Of a stretch of DNA of 6,856 nt, positions 5,953-6,856 are shown one piece after another. The DNA comes from Thiotrichaceae bacterium (GTDB lineage: Bacteria; Pseudomonadota; Gammaproteobacteria; Thiotrichales; Thiotrichaceae): contig JALVDQ010000462.1 in the NCBI GenBank assembly GCA_027008885.1, positions 1 through 6,856 of the forward strand, written 5' to 3'. The stretch's first letter is position 1; each line of letters starts with the position of its first letter. The position numbers and the translations under genes were made by a program. The notes below the pieces were generated by a model that searched no databases, had not been told where the DNA came from, and saw nothing but the letters and a program-made list of their open reading frames with translations.

Positions 5953-6230
5953 GTGATGGAGTATCACCCTTTTGGGAGCCAGCTCTTTTTCCCGCTTTGT
6001 GCAAGCCGCTTTCTGATATTAGTTGCGCCTGCTGCTAAAAAATAGAGCGAAACAGCCTGAAACTATTTATCAGCAACGGCAAACAGGGGGTTAATTACCA
6101 TAAAGGCACCTGGCATCACTACCTTTTGCCATTAAATGATAATGCTGAATTTATCGTGATAGATCGTATCGCGGATGATAATAACTGCGTGGAAGAAAGA
6201 ATAGAAAATGTGGAGATATCTTTAGCCTGA
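5953..6230 (+). pseudogene. allA: Ureidoglycolate lyase C-terminal remnant with frameshift
   Basis: Ureidoglycolate lyase splits ureidoglycolate into glyoxylate and urea, the step after allantoicase. Two reading frames together give the C-terminal ~90 residues of the ~160-residue enzyme. Bases 5956-6042 encode MEYHPFGSQLFFPL and then FLILVAPAAKK, before a TAG. From 6039 a shifted frame continues as LKLFISNGKQGVNYHKGTWH, then FIVIDR, DNNCVEE and ISLA up to TGA 6228-6230. These match the AllA order HPLGSQaFipl, VAPAg, F-ITNG-QGVNYHRGvWHHPL, FlvvDRgg and NCeE. One extra A in the six-A run 6037-6042 would restore the frame exactly (KKIERNSLKLF), so a one-base loss, real or from sequencing, is the likely cause. 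The N-terminal ~70 residues are absent. The upstream part is in the same frame as the alc stub, separated only by its stop. Confidence 0.87.
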
Positions 6231-6300
6231 ATCCTCTGTTCTCTGTCTTCAGTCCTTTACTACCCATCCCCCCCTTTTTTTATATATTTTTGCATAGCCC

Positions 6301-6331
6301 GTAGCCCGTATGGAGCTTTGCGAAATACGGG
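6301..6331 (+). repeat. GTAG-headed REP-like hairpin downstream of tamB
   Basis: GTAG (6301-6304) is followed by CCCGTAT (6305-6311), a 13-base middle part (GGAGCTTTGCGAA) and ATACGGG (6325-6331). This is close to the widespread proteobacterial repeat GTAGCCCGGATGGAGCGCAGCG...ATCCGGG. The preceding bases repeat TAGCCCG in tandem (6295-6301, 6302-6308). It lies 12 bases beyond the tamB stop, where such elements often sit. No uridine run follows on either strand. Confidence 0.6.
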
Positions 6332-6343
6332 ACGTGATATGCA

Positions 6344-6856
6344 CTAATCCCTTTCAAACTCATAGATAAAATCAAAACCATATTTATCGGCAGACGTTTT
6401 TGCTTCAAACGAGAGGCGTTTGTTGATTCTGTATTCAATGGCTATTTTTTGTGCGCTGTCGAACAGACCCACCAGGTAACGTACATAGAGACGGGGTCCG
6501 AGTCGTTTGCCAAGCGATAATTCACTTTTTCTATAGTTGGTATTGGTGACAATATTGACATCATCCAGTCCGAGTGATGAGCCGATACTGTGCAATAAAC
6601 TGTCGTTGCCGGTAATCCCTAGCCCCCGCACCGCTGACATCAATAATGCGCTTTCCCTGCCTGTCGAGGTTGAAAGGCTGTGACCCGTGAGCAGAAAACT
6701 CAATGCCTCACTTTCCGGAAGAGCTGGCTCAGAGAATATCTTTGATTTGGGATTAAGCAGGTTGCCACCAAGATGAACCCCAACCAGGTATTTATCCACC
6801 TTGCGCGTGGCACGAATATCCATACCAATAATTTTGGGAGAGCCGTTAAAAATCAA
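6344..6856 (-). CDS. tamB: TamB C-terminal part (translocation and assembly module), cut by window edge
   Basis: TamB is a very large AsmA-like protein anchored in the inner membrane. It spans the periplasm to the outer-membrane partner TamA and is thought to help outer-membrane protein assembly and lipid transport. Only the last ~170 residues are here. The frame is open to base 6856, where the codon is TTG (leucine), so the start lies right of the window. The family signatures are PKIIGMDIRATRKV, then VGVHLGGNLLNPKSKIFSEP, ESEALSFLLTGHSLS (family: sqseiLSyLLtGrpl), the glycine-rich GLGITGN...IGSSLGLDDV, KRLGPRLYVRYLVGLFDSA and the closing YRINKRLSFEAKTSADKYGFDFIYEFERD region, here ending in the aromatic FERD. 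These define the TamB C-terminal (former DUF490) domain. The gene converges on the rho-alc/allA strand. tamA is not in view. Confidence 0.93.
   Translation of the reverse strand: MIFNGSPKIIGMDIRATRKVDKYLVGVHLGGNLLNPKSKIFSEPALPESEALSFLLTGHSLSTSTGRESALLMSAVRGLGITGNDSLLHSIGSSLGLDDVNIVTNTNYRKSELSLGKRLGPRLYVRYLVGLFDSAQKIAIEYRINKRLSFEAKTSADKYGFDFIYEFERD

Noticed and set aside
6269..6290. C-run followed by T-run as an intrinsic terminator
   Set aside because: No stem precedes the T-run on the plus strand, so it is only a homopolymer tract.
1..6856. CRISPR array, tRNA, rRNA, insertion-sequence transposase or defence genes
   Set aside because: No regularly spaced repeats, RNA gene signatures or transposase-like proteins were seen on either strand.

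Overview
This window looks like chromosomal DNA from a fairly AT-rich, sulfur-oxidising gammaproteobacterium. Two things support this. The trxA-rho neighbourhood, with a tamB C-terminus nearby, is typical of Gammaproteobacteria. The window also carries soxB, the thiosulfohydrolase of the periplasmic Sox pathway. I cannot name a genus; a member of the Thiotrichales or a similar sulfur oxidiser would fit.

Layout from left to right. Bases 2-403 (+) are the 3' part of a precorrin-8X methylmutase gene (cbiC/cobH, cobalamin synthesis). A gene for a secreted protein of unknown function follows (484-1359, +). It converges on soxB (1509-3431, -). The gap between them holds a doublet of GTAG-headed, REP-like units in inverted orientation and a second palindrome beside the soxB stop. 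soxB and trxA (3684-4004, +) diverge from a 252-bp spacer with a candidate promoter in each direction. A gene-free 436-bp leader then precedes rho (4441-5697, +); it holds two hairpins and three 10-bp tandem repeats.

Directly after the rho stop lies a decayed purine-catabolism locus that is easy to miss. It consists of the first ~80 codons of allantoicase (alc), a stop codon, and then the C-terminal ~90 codons of ureidoglycolate lyase (allA), itself broken by a one-base frameshift in an A-run. The two enzymes act one after the other (allantoate to ureidoglycolate to glyoxylate plus urea). The most economical reading is an alc-allA gene pair collapsed by an internal deletion. A single GTAG-headed REP-like hairpin follows. 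The window ends inside tamB (6344-6856, -), the inner-membrane-anchored component of the TamAB system.

The intact genes are mostly housekeeping (Trx, Rho, TamB) or metabolic (SoxB, CbiC) and do not form one pathway. I see no new defence system, CRISPR array, tRNA or rRNA. The most informative unexpected items are the hidden alc/allA scar, the GTAG-headed repeats, the repeat-bearing rho leader and the variant Tat signal of SoxB.
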